A stretch of 24,527 bases of DNA from a virus: the IMG/VR virus record IMGVR_UViG_3300029319_000114, positions 18,982 to 43,508 of that record. One strand, given 5' to 3'. The translations under genes and the position numbers were made by a program. A model generated the notes under the pieces. That model was not told where the DNA came from and did not search any database. It was given only the letters and a program-made list of their open reading frames with translations. Positions 9,976 through 16,723 of the stretch are shown piece after piece. Every line of letters begins with the position of its first letter. Position 1 is the first letter of the stretch.

Positions 9976-10502
9976 TATAAGTCACCTATTTCTAAAGCGA
10001 TTGTCTGAAGGTCCATAGCGTTACCTTTAAACATTCTCCAATCTATTTTTACATTCATTCTATTCTCGTTGGTTTTAGGCTGTTCTATTAAAACATCCTG
10101 TAAATCCACATAAGGAAGCCATATTGCAACTTGGTCAAAAATAAGTTGCGTTAATCGCTCTCTTAATTCTGGTGTGTTATGTTCAAAAAGAGATTTCCAA
10201 AGGTCGCATCCAAAATTAGGATGCATAGGTCTTTCACCTCTATTTGTTAAAACCAAGTTAATTAAATTAGATTTTGTTTGGTCAACAGTTGTATATGATT
10301 GTTGAAAGTCACCTCCGTTCTTACCTACCTTTGTACTTGGGTTAAAAGGCAACTGACCTGAACTACTTCCAGAAGGTATTAGTGTTTCATAGCTGTACCT
10401 TCTCGATGCACTAGAATCGTTTGTAAGAGGTAGCGTTAATCCTATTGCTACATCTCTTTCAAAGTCTAATGGATTGTATTTATATTCAGGTCTTTTTCTC
10501 AT
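9975..10502 (-). CDS. 25: Baseplate wedge subunit gp25-like, 175 aa
   Basis: The C-terminal half carries the gp25 family core: NLVLTNRGERPMHPNFGCDL, then LWKSLFEHNTPELRERL, then a helix-strand segment (LIFDQVAIWLPYVDLQDVLI). This matches the gp25-like wedge/sheath-initiator proteins of contractile tails and related injection machines. The N-terminal 60 residues extend beyond the core and contain a Ser-rich linker (SGSSSGQLPF). T4 gp25 is about 130 aa, so this form is somewhat longer at the N-terminus. In the known structures gp25 binds gp6 and starts sheath polymerisation; the neighbouring gp6-like gene fits that. Both ends overlap neighbours by one base. Confidence 0.92.
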   Translation of the reverse strand: MRKRPEYKYNPLDFERDVAIGLTLPLTNDSSASRRYSYETLIPSGSSSGQLPFNPSTKVGKNGGDFQQSYTTVDQTKSNLINLVLTNRGERPMHPNFGCDLWKSLFEHNTPELRERLTQLIFDQVAIWLPYVDLQDVLIEQPKTNENRMNVKIDWRMFKGNAMDLQTIALEIGDL

Positions 10503-10876
10503 TACTTAAATCTTTTAACTAATTCAGAATAATCTCTATTCAATGCTTTACTTAATGACGGGTCCAAAGTATTTGGATTTACCGGTACGTTATTTACATC
10601 TGTCATTTGAGTTGCTGGTGATGCTCCTTGCATTGACATAAATTGACTTCTCATATTACTTTTGAAGTCAGCCATTTCTGGATATGGTGCAAAATGGTCA
10701 TCAGTACTCGTTTGATTCAAAACCTCATTTAAGGTTGTATTAGATGTATACTTTTGTTTTTGTGAATTCTTATTTTCCATAATTGTTAAAGCTTCATTTA
10801 ATTCAGTTTGTACAGCTGATTTAATCTCTCTTTTAACAACCTCTCTAATAAGTCTCACCAATTCTTTTTTTGTCAT
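10502..10876 (-). CDS. Small structural/assembly protein, 124 aa
   Basis: I place the start at 10876 (MTKKELVRLIREVVKREIKS) rather than further upstream. AAGGAG lies 8 bases before this ATG, and the upstream extension would read through a promoter-like motif and into the end of the previous gene. The first 45 residues form a charged amphipathic helix; the rest is Asn/Ser/Thr-rich and probably flexible (ending LNRDYSELVKRFK). It overlaps the gp25-like start by one base. A protein with this kind of N-terminal helix commonly adjoins gp25 in marine T4-like phages (from memory), but its role is unknown. Confidence 0.75.
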   Translation of the reverse strand: MTKKELVRLIREVVKREIKSAVQTELNEALTIMENKNSQKQKYTSNTTLNEVLNQTSTDDHFAPYPEMADFKSNMRSQFMSMQGASPATQMTDVNNVPVNPNTLDPSLSKALNRDYSELVKRFK

Positions 10877-10898
10877 ATATACACTCCTTAAGTTTATA

Positions 10899-10908
10899 TA
10901 TAAATATC
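10899..10908 (-). promoter_or_regulatory. Candidate phage promoter element GATATTTATA
   Basis: Minus-strand GATATTTATA in the 47-base gap between the 159-aa and 124-aa genes, 22 bases before the ATG at 10876. An AAGGAG site lies between motif and start. It is the same motif family as at 1225, 12804, 18899, 21870 and 23264. Confidence 0.45.
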
Positions 10909-10923
10909 TAAAATAAAGTTTTT

Positions 10924-11403
10924 TTATACCCAAGGACCGGTTGCACCTGAGAACGTATTTGTCCAAGTTCCTGTTAACAACCAATTTGCTATTACATTTC
11001 CACAGTTAGTTGCCCACATAGTATGAGATATTCCTGACATACCTCCAGGATATGTTGACTCAATAGGACATTGAGTAGGAGGTACTGCTGCGAATGTTGG
11101 TAAACAACCTGCTGCGTATGTAGCATAAAAAGCATCAATAGCAGATTTTAGAACATTACCTGCACTATCATTGTTTGTGCTCCAACCTGCCAATATACCA
11201 TAGGCTGCAGCTTCTGCAGCTGGTATAGTAACAGAAGGTGGAAATATTGCAGTCGATGCTAATTTTAGAGATTCAGACCATCCTTTTGCTGTTCCAGGTG
11301 AAGCAACACCAGACACATCTCCTGTGACACCTTCATAAGCAGGTGACTCTGGGTCAAAATATCTAGCCATATTATTTGCGAATACTGGTACTAAAAAAGG
11401 CAT
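10924..11403 (-). CDS. Baseplate-hub-associated hypothetical protein, 159 aa
   Basis: The start at 11403 (MPFLVPVFANNMARYFDPES) overlaps the stop of the gp5-like gene as TAATG, so I prefer it to the longer upstream frame, which would lie antiparallel in frame-space inside the gp5-like coding region. The protein is Ala/Gly/Pro/Thr-rich (SVTIPAAEAAAYGILAGW) with three Cys near the C-terminus, and ends SGATGPWV. No PAAR-type spike motif is visible. Translational coupling to the gp5-like hub gene suggests a hub or tail-tip partner. Function not recognised. Confidence 0.65.
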   Translation of the reverse strand: MPFLVPVFANNMARYFDPESPAYEGVTGDVSGVASPGTAKGWSESLKLASTAIFPPSVTIPAAEAAAYGILAGWSTNNDSAGNVLKSAIDAFYATYAAGCLPTFAAVPPTQCPIESTYPGGMSGISHTMWATNCGNVIANWLLTGTWTNTFSGATGPWV

Positions 11404-12446
11404 TATTGTTTCATCGCCTCCATTTGTGCTTGAAGCTGAGAATATATTACGGCCTGTACTGGAGGACCTGACATACCACAAGGTGTTGGGTGTGTCTCTT
11501 GTACCAACTGCTGTAACATAGTTAAAACTATATCTGCTAAAGCACTTACGTTTAACTTCCATTTAGACGTAGACAAACTTATTTCTTTTTTTGCAGAAAT
11601 AATTATATTTTCTTTTTTGGCATTGAATATAAGTCTATCTGAATTTATTATTACCTGAGGAGAACCAAAATATGCATTTATAGGTTTCATAGGTATTACA
11701 GGACCTGTAGGTATTGCGACAGTTTGAGCCGCTATTGAATTTGCAGGTTGTAAATCTATTTTTTGAGTGCTTGTTAGCATCATTGTAGAATCGTTATCAT
11801 TAACATCTTCTATATGTGTATCACCTGTATCTGCATGTCCATTAGATATAATCATTATCGGGTCACCATCAGATGATACTGGGGTTGACCATGTATTACC
11901 TGGCTTTCCTAAAAATTGTGTTGAGCCTAATCTTATACTATTATCAAACCTACCTTGTACTATTGTGTCTCCTTCGTAATGCTGTGTAGGTTTTGTATCT
12001 TTTTCTGAAAACGTTTCACCTAATGTATCGTTTGTAAATTTATCATCGTTAAATGATATATTAGGTACTGCATTAACATTTGTATCGCCAAACATCTGTA
12101 CTGTATCAACCCAATAATACTGCGTTGCCTGCGACCTATATTGAGCACCAAGATTTGGAGCTCTTACTAAAAGAACTATTTCTCCTTTAAGCGGATACGA
12201 CGCTATATTTTTATTTAGTGGCGGAATCCAATAACCTTCCAACTCGTCGTTAAATGTCTTTCTTTCTCTCTCTTCACCTAACATTTTAACTTTTACATAA
12301 CCTATTTCAGCACCACCAAATTTAGATACAAGCCAGTCATGTGAATCATTCATTACAACATCAATAACCTCACCTGCCGCAACCATCTGGTTGTTTCCAG
12401 CCTGGTCATTATTAAAACTTGTTGCTCTTCCTTTATCTCCAAACAT
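11403..12446 (-). CDS. Baseplate hub/spike protein, gp5-like OB-fold without lysozyme domain, 347 aa
   Basis: Residues about 20-125 fit the gp5/VgrG N-terminal OB-fold: AAGEVIDVVMNDSHDWL, GYVKVKMLGEERE, a YPLKGEIVLLVRAP strand pair, and YYWVDTVQMFGD. The C-terminal region (about 230-300) has short repeated strands (VIINSDRLIFNAKKENIIIS; AKKEISLSTSKWKLNVS) like the beginning of a trimeric beta-helix spike, followed by a helical tail rich in Gln and Met. T4 gp5 is about 575 aa and carries a lysozyme domain between these parts; none is visible here. Coupled to the downstream 159-aa gene and to the upstream 112-aa gene, with shared start/stop bases. Confidence 0.82.
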   Translation of the reverse strand: MFGDKGRATSFNNDQAGNNQMVAAGEVIDVVMNDSHDWLVSKFGGAEIGYVKVKMLGEERERKTFNDELEGYWIPPLNKNIASYPLKGEIVLLVRAPNLGAQYRSQATQYYWVDTVQMFGDTNVNAVPNISFNDDKFTNDTLGETFSEKDTKPTQHYEGDTIVQGRFDNSIRLGSTQFLGKPGNTWSTPVSSDGDPIMIISNGHADTGDTHIEDVNDNDSTMMLTSTQKIDLQPANSIAAQTVAIPTGPVIPMKPINAYFGSPQVIINSDRLIFNAKKENIIISAKKEISLSTSKWKLNVSALADIVLTMLQQLVQETHPTPCGMSGPPVQAVIYSQLQAQMEAMKQ

Positions 12447-12784
12447 TATTTATTATCCTCTAAATCTTGTACTGAATCTAATAACTGTCTTTTTTCTGCC
12501 TCAGTTAATAAACCATCTGTGTTATTACCTGTATCTCTTGTCATTGCTCGTTGTACAATTGCAGCCATCTTTATTAGGTGTTCATCATTTTTTACGCTAA
12601 CCTCTAGATACTCTTTTATTATAGGCACCAATATTGTTGCATCACCCATATTTTTTATCATAGGTTGCAGCTGCAAAATAAGCTCGTTTATCTGCTTTTC
12701 TTTTTTAGCAGAATTTTCGTATATATCTTTTAGTAAACCTTCAAATGATTTACCTTCAAATATTTCGTCTTCATTTATTGCCAT
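12446..12784 (-). CDS. Small alpha-helical structural-operon protein, 112 aa
   Basis: First gene of the baseplate operon seen here. It has a clear AGGAG site 8 bases before the ATG and a promoter-like motif 19 bases upstream. The sequence is mostly helical and charged (FEGLLKDIYENSAKKEKQIN; EAEKRQLLDSVQDLEDNK) with no recognised motif. It overlaps the gp5-like start by one base. It could be a baseplate assembly factor or minor hub protein; this is context only. Confidence 0.7.
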   Translation of the reverse strand: MAINEDEIFEGKSFEGLLKDIYENSAKKEKQINELILQLQPMIKNMGDATILVPIIKEYLEVSVKNDEHLIKMAAIVQRAMTRDTGNNTDGLLTEAEKRQLLDSVQDLEDNK

Positions 12785-12803
12785 ACTAATACTCCTATTT
12801 ATA

Positions 12804-12813
12804 TATAAATATA
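12804..12813 (-). promoter_or_regulatory. Candidate late promoter of the baseplate operon
   Basis: Minus-strand TATATTTATA, continuing TATAAATAGGAG, directly after the terminator at 12819-12847 and 19 bases before the ATG at 12784. The element contains the palindrome TATTTATATATAAATA. A terminator, then this motif, then a ribosome site and the first structural gene is the arrangement expected of an operon boundary. Confidence 0.55.
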
Positions 12814-12818
12814 CAAAA

Positions 12819-12847
12819 CAAAAAACCTGGAGCTTTCACCCCAGGCT
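12819..12847 (-). terminator. Rho-independent terminator
   Basis: On the minus strand AGCCTGGGG and CTCCAGGTT pair over 9 bp (two G-U pairs) around a 6-base loop TGAAAG, followed by six T. It lies 27 bases after the stop of the small membrane protein gene and closes the operon read from higher coordinates. Confidence 0.88.
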
Positions 12848-12874
12848 TCTTTATATAACAATTGTAATTACTGA

Positions 12875-13099
12875 TTACTTCTTAATAAAGAATGACATCA
12901 CAATTACTAATACTACCAATCCTACAAATCCACCTTGTCCTAGTGAATTTACAAGTGCAGTTAAATTAGCAATTACGTCCATTCCAAATACAGTACCGCC
13001 TGTTAAGACAGTCCATAGGATTGTTACAGGTAATACTGCCATCATGATAGTCAAAAGACCACCAAAGAATCCTGTTACGTATTTGATTACTGAATCCAT
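12875..13099 (-). CDS. Small two-helix membrane protein, possible holin, 74 aa
   Basis: Start at 13099 (MDSVIKYVTGFFGGLLTIMM) is chosen because AAGGAGGG lies 6-8 bases upstream; the longer frame to 13150 would begin before this site. Two hydrophobic segments are visible, about residues 10-33 and 52-71, separated by a short Gly/Asn/Thr-containing loop, with a basic C-terminus (FFIKK). Size and topology fit a phage holin, but they also fit many other small phage membrane proteins. A lytic transglycosylase lies about 2.3 kb upstream in the same direction. It is the last gene before the terminator. Confidence 0.72.
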   Translation of the reverse strand: MDSVIKYVTGFFGGLLTIMMAVLPVTILWTVLTGGTVFGMDVIANLTALVNSLGQGGFVGLVVLVIVMSFFIKK

Positions 13100-13168
13100 A
13101 ATTCCCTCCTTGTTTTTAATAGTTTTGTGGCAAAATTGCCAAGCGCGCATTTGTTAATTTCTAGTTAG

Positions 13169-13579
13169 TTAAAATTTAAGACCAAATCCTAAAGTAAGAT
13201 TTGTAGTCTTTTGACCTGTGTTATATACAACCTTAGGGTCAATAAAAATGACCTTATGGAATGTAAACATTTTTCCTACACCAACACTCATGTTATCAGT
13301 GTCTAAACCATCAGTCGCTAAATAAGCGAAATATCCGTTCCAGAAATATCTTGCATGAAAGTCTAACTCCATGTCAACTGTTGAGTCTGCTTGAGCAACA
13401 GAGCAACCTATCATTAGGTTATCAGTTACACCATAGCCTACAGTTGGGCTAACTGACCATTCAGTCCAAGCAACGTTTGAAACATCACCAGTACCTACGT
13501 ACCAGTCACCTTTTGTTTGCGCTTGAGATGCGAAAGTAATTCCACATACTAAAGCGATTGTTAAAATTAAATTTTTCAT
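13169..13579 (-). CDS. Small secreted outer-membrane-type beta-barrel protein, 136 aa
   Basis: The N-terminus is a signal peptide (MKNLILTIALVCGITFASQA, cleavage probably after residue 20, giving a mature start QTKGDWYVG). The mature 116 residues show alternating polar/hydrophobic strands (WSVSPTVGYGVTDNLMIGCS; LDFHARYFWNGYFAYLA; MSVGVGKMFTF; TNLTLGFGLKF) and end in Phe, the usual C-terminal residue of outer-membrane barrels. The size would suit an 8-strand barrel or smaller. The SQAQ ending is common in Bacteroidota exported proteins. A strong AAGGAG site precedes the ATG. Phage-encoded outer-membrane proteins can alter the host surface or block superinfection; that role here is inference only. 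Confidence 0.8.
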   Translation of the reverse strand: MKNLILTIALVCGITFASQAQTKGDWYVGTGDVSNVAWTEWSVSPTVGYGVTDNLMIGCSVAQADSTVDMELDFHARYFWNGYFAYLATDGLDTDNMSVGVGKMFTFHKVIFIDPKVVYNTGQKTTNLTLGFGLKF

Positions 13580-13619
13580 ATTAAATTCTCCTTCTTGTTT
13601 TGGTTAGCTGCGCGCTAAT

Positions 13620-14393
13620 TTAATTACGAGCAATACGCTCATAAATTTTGTACTTCTCTTTGAAGTCACGTTTTATTACATTTACGACTCGAGATATATC
13701 TTGCGTTTTTTCATTTGTCATTTCTCGAATCAAAACATATAATGCTTTTTTATTATATTTTTCTATGTTTTCTCTACGCCTAAATAATTCTATTACCGCA
13801 TAGGCTATTTTTTTATCTGTGTCTTTATTAAATCTATCATCTATACTATCATCATATTTTTCTACAAATAAATCTGTAAAATCTTTAAGTGATTCTTTTC
13901 TTGAATTTGTTACCTGCTCATTAACAACATCTCTTTGTCTATCTACTGCAAGTAAACTATCTTTTGATTTTAATAATTTATAAGCCTTGTTATTTGTTTG
14001 TATACAATAATTTTTTGCAACAATACTAAAGTATGAAAAAGCTCTACCTTTATCTTCAGTATATTTTCCTAACTTCTGTAATAAAAATCCTATTACCTCG
14101 TATTGTTTATCTTCTGTAGTACCATTCATATAAGGAAATTTGAACCTGTTAATTATATTCTGTGCCAATTTCCAAACAGGATAATGTATATGTTCAGAAT
14201 AAATCTTGTTTCTTTTTGTTTGGTTCTTTTCATCATTATATGCTATTATTGCTTTTTCTGTAACAGGTGTAAAATACATTTTGTTCTTTCTTTTTCTACC
14301 TCGTTTACTTTTGCTGTTTTGGTAGTCTTCAAAATCTTTAATATATTTTTCAAGATTTTCATAAAATATATCAACAGGACTCTTACTCGGCAT
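13620..14393 (-). CDS. 55: T4 gp55-like late-transcription sigma factor, 257 aa
   Basis: Residues 75-86 (KLAQNIINRFKF), about 96-112 (KQYEVIGFLLQKLGKYT) and 116-131 (GRAFSYFSIVAKNYCI) form the sigma region-2-like block known from gp55-type factors of T4-like phages, which direct host RNA polymerase to simple late promoters with only a -10 element. The N-terminal 40 residues are basic (SKSKRGRKRKNK). The C-terminal 60 residues are helical and charged and end KIYERIARN. I see no hydrophobic/acidic clamp-binding tail of the kind T4 gp55 has. T4 gp55 is 185 aa, so this form is longer. It overlaps the preceding 91-aa gene by 11 bases. Confidence 0.85.
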   Translation of the reverse strand: MPSKSPVDIFYENLEKYIKDFEDYQNSKSKRGRKRKNKMYFTPVTEKAIIAYNDEKNQTKRNKIYSEHIHYPVWKLAQNIINRFKFPYMNGTTEDKQYEVIGFLLQKLGKYTEDKGRAFSYFSIVAKNYCIQTNNKAYKLLKSKDSLLAVDRQRDVVNEQVTNSRKESLKDFTDLFVEKYDDSIDDRFNKDTDKKIAYAVIELFRRRENIEKYNKKALYVLIREMTNEKTQDISRVVNVIKRDFKEKYKIYERIARN

Positions 14394-14658
14394 TTTTAAT
14401 CTCAGATTCTAGTTTTGTTAGTACGTCTTTTAATCCATCAAATACTGCACCTACCTCATCGTCTGATTCGAAGCCTCCTTTTGAATCTATTGCTCTCATG
14501 TCTTCAAGAGCCTCACCAAATTTTTGATATGAATTTTTTATTACATCATAACTATCTAAAACTTGGTCAGTTAAATCTTCGTTTTTTCTAATTAAATTTA
14601 TTGTAGTATAAGAAAGTGTTACAACAAATAAACTTAATATAATTACAGCAGCCAACAT
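14383..14658 (-). CDS. Small single-pass membrane protein, 91 aa
   Basis: One N-terminal hydrophobic segment (MLAAVIILSLFVVTLSYTTI) is followed by an acidic, mainly helical tail of about 65 residues (QKFGEALEDMRAIDSKGG; DVLTKLESEIKNAE) that could form a coiled coil. Start overlaps the stop of the HD-domain gene (TAATG) and its end overlaps the sigma-factor start, so the three are translationally linked. No known function is recognised. Confidence 0.7.
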   Translation of the reverse strand: MLAAVIILSLFVVTLSYTTINLIRKNEDLTDQVLDSYDVIKNSYQKFGEALEDMRAIDSKGGFESDDEVGAVFDGLKDVLTKLESEIKNAE

Positions 14659-15413
14659 TATTTAGCCTCTCCAAACAATCCTGAAAATATATCGTCTACT
14701 GATTTATTTGCTGTAGCTGTATCAAGAGATTTTTTCTTGTATTTTGTTTTAGATGCTTTTTTAACTTCACCTTCAACCTTGTTTATTTCTCCTTCAATTT
14801 TAGATGCCATTAAATCAGCTTGGTGTAATATCAAAGGCATGTTTGTTTTGAAATTTCTATCTGAATTGTAATGCTTAAAATATTGTGTATTAGCATCATC
14901 ATATAAACCATCATGTACCATAATGGCAATCATTTCATTTTCAGAAAACTCAATACCAAACTTTTGTAATAACCACAAACTTCTATGTTGTACTGGCATC
15001 CAATTTAATTCTGGATTAAGATTCCAAAGAGAACCTTGATTTTTTCTGTGCCAATCACTAGGGTTAGGTACATATAAATCTTTTTCCAAATCACCGTATT
15101 TACCTAAATCGTGATTAAGAGCACAAAACATAAGTTCTTCAATTGTATATCCTTTCATATTAGAACCCATATGTTTCCAAAGGTCATACGTATGTTTTGC
15201 AGCCTTGCAAACTCTTAATACATGTTCTACATACCCACCTACAAATGCGTTGTGATAATTTATGTTACCTGATGCTGGTGTAAACATCATTCTATCCTGA
15301 AAAGATTTATACATTTCTGTAAGCTTTTCTTTTCTTTCACCATCAAAGTTTTCCTCGATAATATCCATCAAGGAATTCCAATTTTGTAGTAACTGTTCTT
15401 CTGTTAAATTCAT
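14658..15413 (-). CDS. HD-domain phosphohydrolase, 251 aa
   Basis: The metal-binding pattern of the HD superfamily is present in order: H64 (GGYVEHVLRVCK), H101-D102 (CALNHDLGKYGD), H143 (MPVQHRSLWLL), H167-D168 (IMVHDGLYDD) and D200 (LILHQADLMASKIE). HD proteins hydrolyse phosphate esters of nucleotides, and phage members often act on nucleotides or signalling nucleotides, but the substrate cannot be read here. The C-terminus is a Lys-rich linker ending SVDDIFSGLFGEAK, an acidic/hydrophobic peptide similar in kind to sliding-clamp-binding tails. Start overlaps the transglycosylase stop as ATGA. Confidence 0.85.
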   Translation of the reverse strand: MNLTEEQLLQNWNSLMDIIEENFDGERKEKLTEMYKSFQDRMMFTPASGNINYHNAFVGGYVEHVLRVCKAAKHTYDLWKHMGSNMKGYTIEELMFCALNHDLGKYGDLEKDLYVPNPSDWHRKNQGSLWNLNPELNWMPVQHRSLWLLQKFGIEFSENEMIAIMVHDGLYDDANTQYFKHYNSDRNFKTNMPLILHQADLMASKIEGEINKVEGEVKKASKTKYKKKSLDTATANKSVDDIFSGLFGEAK

Positions 15414-15934
15414 GAATTCTCCTCCATTTTATTTTTAACTCTACTCCAATAATTAACTGTTTGTGGTTTTGCCAATCCTCTTGGTCCGCCATTCCAGCAT
15501 CGAGCTATATGCTCAGGAGTGTTGAGGTTATAGTGATTACAATATATTTTTAACATTTCGATGGATTTTGTGCGATTCCATCTATCGCTATATGTGTATA
15601 TTTTATTTTTTAATATTCTGTTAATATCGTCTACCATAGTTTTTCTTATCTGTAAACAACCAACGGCATCTTCGCTGGCATTATATGCAGAATCATTACC
15701 AGAGCTTTCAACAAAAATAAGAGCAGATATCATATTAGTTTCCATATCTACAAAGTCATATATTTCTAGTCTATTGTTTAACGTGTCTATTTCTTTATAT
15801 AAACTATCAATAATATTTTCATAATTATTTAATTCTTTATGCATTTCTTCTATTTGGTTTTCAGAATCTAATTGCATCAATAATAATAGCGTCATCGACA
15901 ATACGACAAACGCAATAAATAATATATTTTTCAT
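15410..15934 (-). CDS. Membrane-anchored lytic transglycosylase (SLT-like endolysin), 174 aa
   Basis: I choose the ATG at 15934 rather than a TTG three codons upstream. Residues 4-22 are a signal-anchor (ILFIAFVVLSMTLLLLMQL), 25-58 a coiled coil, and 66-170 an SLT-type catalytic domain. The likely catalytic residue is E76 in ALIFVESSGN, followed by AVGCLQI (90-96), and a late IARCWNGGPRGLAKP segment resembling the 'A..YN.G' motif. Such enzymes cleave the peptidoglycan backbone. The N-terminal anchor would place the active domain in the periplasm, as in signal-anchor-release endolysins. No Shine-Dalgarno is obvious, and the start is two bases after the previous stop, suggesting coupling. Confidence 0.83.
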   Translation of the reverse strand: MKNILFIAFVVLSMTLLLLMQLDSENQIEEMHKELNNYENIIDSLYKEIDTLNNRLEIYDFVDMETNMISALIFVESSGNDSAYNASEDAVGCLQIRKTMVDDINRILKNKIYTYSDRWNRTKSIEMLKIYCNHYNLNTPEHIARCWNGGPRGLAKPQTVNYWSRVKNKMEENS

Positions 15935-15935
15935 A

Positions 15936-16154
15936 TTAGTCAAATAAAAGTTTTAATTGTGCAGGGTCTCCGGTTTTTGTGTCTTTACCGAAATGCTCTT
16001 CAACTTGGTTGTTAGAATATCCTAACGCTTGAGCCATACGCTTACATGTTCTCTTAAACTCTTCAATTGTTAGATTGTTATTTACTTTGAATTCTATAAT
16101 CTGTGGTTCTTTAGATACTAATGTTCTTTGATATGTTAATTTATCTAATGCCAT
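15936..16154 (-). CDS. Hypothetical protein with clamp-tail-like C-terminus, 72 aa
   Basis: Small basic/acidic mixed protein (MALDKLTYQRTLVSKEPQII) with a predicted helical middle (EEFKRTCKRMAQALGYSN). It ends DPAQLKLLFD, a hydrophobic-acidic tail like those that bind the T4 sliding clamp. Preceded by GGAG 9 bases upstream and by the promoter-like motif at 16182, so it probably opens a transcription unit. Unrecognised family. A small transcription coactivator role (gp33-like) is possible given the sigma factor 1.5 kb downstream, but there is no sequence proof. Confidence 0.72.
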   Translation of the reverse strand: MALDKLTYQRTLVSKEPQIIEFKVNNNLTIEEFKRTCKRMAQALGYSNNQVEEHFGKDTKTGDPAQLKLLFD

Positions 16155-16181
16155 TCATTTACTCCAATAATTTTTATTATA

Positions 16182-16191
16182 TACTAATATA
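16182..16191 (-). promoter_or_regulatory. Candidate phage promoter element TATATTAGTA
   Basis: Minus-strand TATATTAGTA, a two-base variant of TATATTTATA, in the 64-base gap before the 72-aa gene and 27 bases before its ATG, with a GGAG ribosome site between. The same TATATTAGTA variant occurs at 19567. Confidence 0.35.
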
Positions 16192-16218
16192 ACAAATTTT
16201 TGTGAATTATGAAAACAA

Positions 16219-16722
16219 TTAGCTGAATAATTTTGTAACTAGTGATTCGGTAAATTTACCGTTCATTATTTTTGTATAATTTTTAATTTGTCTTGTAACC
16301 GCCTTCTTATCTTTTTTCCAGCGAAGGCCTTTTAGTTCTTTTTTAAGGTTTGCTATTTGCAAAGCCGCTTTATCTTTATATTCTTGTTTTTCCTTTTTGG
16401 AAAGTCGTTTTTTCTTCTCAATCTTTGTTGGAGGTAGAGTACCTTTCAGCTTAGGTTGCTCTACACCTTTATGGTATACATTACCATTTCTATCAACAAA
16501 TTCTTTCATAAAGTGCCAGCCTGAAGGTTTACCTGTATTACCTCTTCTGTTTATCTCTGGCGGGTCTGTCATCTCCATTACACATTCATGACACACAGTA
16601 GAAGTTGTATCTTCTGATACAGGTGAAAATTGACCGCATAATCTACATTCCATGTATTTATATAATCTATCAGGATTCTGGTTCCACCTTTCTCCTTTTC
16701 TATATTCTACTGCATATTCCAT
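16219..16722 (-). CDS. Zinc-ribbon hypothetical protein, 167 aa
   Basis: C26-x2-C29 (MECRLCGQFS) and C44-x2-C47 (TVCHECVMEM) form a CxxC-14-CxxC zinc ribbon. It is followed by a GKPSGWHFMKEFVDRNGNVY segment and a long Lys-rich helix (residues about 98-150; KKKRLSKKEKQEYKDKAA). The protein ends TESLVTKLFS, a hydrophobic tail reminiscent of sliding-clamp-binding peptides. Zinc ribbon plus basic helix suggests nucleic-acid binding. The specific role is not recognised. It begins one base after the 326-aa gene stop. Confidence 0.75.
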   Translation of the reverse strand: MEYAVEYRKGERWNQNPDRLYKYMECRLCGQFSPVSEDTTSTVCHECVMEMTDPPEINRRGNTGKPSGWHFMKEFVDRNGNVYHKGVEQPKLKGTLPPTKIEKKKRLSKKEKQEYKDKAALQIANLKKELKGLRWKKDKKAVTRQIKNYTKIMNGKFTESLVTKLFS

Positions 16723-16723
16723 A

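Noticed and set aside
10877-11562. Upstream-extended starts of the genes at 10502 (to 10984) and 10924 (to 11562)
   Set aside because: Both extensions run through a neighbouring gene in another frame; the downstream ATGs have a strong ribosome site or a TAATG coupling.
12797-12812. Canonical T4 late promoter TATAAATA as the main element before the baseplate operon
   Set aside because: TATAAATA is present on the minus strand but is immediately followed by GGAG, so transcription would start inside or after the ribosome site. The adjoining TATATTTATA, shared by all copies, is the better candidate.
12519-13157. Plus-strand open frame of 212 codons across the operon junction
   Set aside because: It covers the terminator, promoter motif and parts of two minus-strand genes, has no ribosome site and a composition typical of an antisense shadow. 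Other plus-strand frames in the window were rejected for the same reason.
13100-13168. TGGCAAAATTGCCA inverted repeat as a terminator after the outer-membrane-type gene
   Set aside because: The stem is only 5 bp with no T-run on the minus strand; it may be an operator or processing hairpin, but the evidence is too weak to list.
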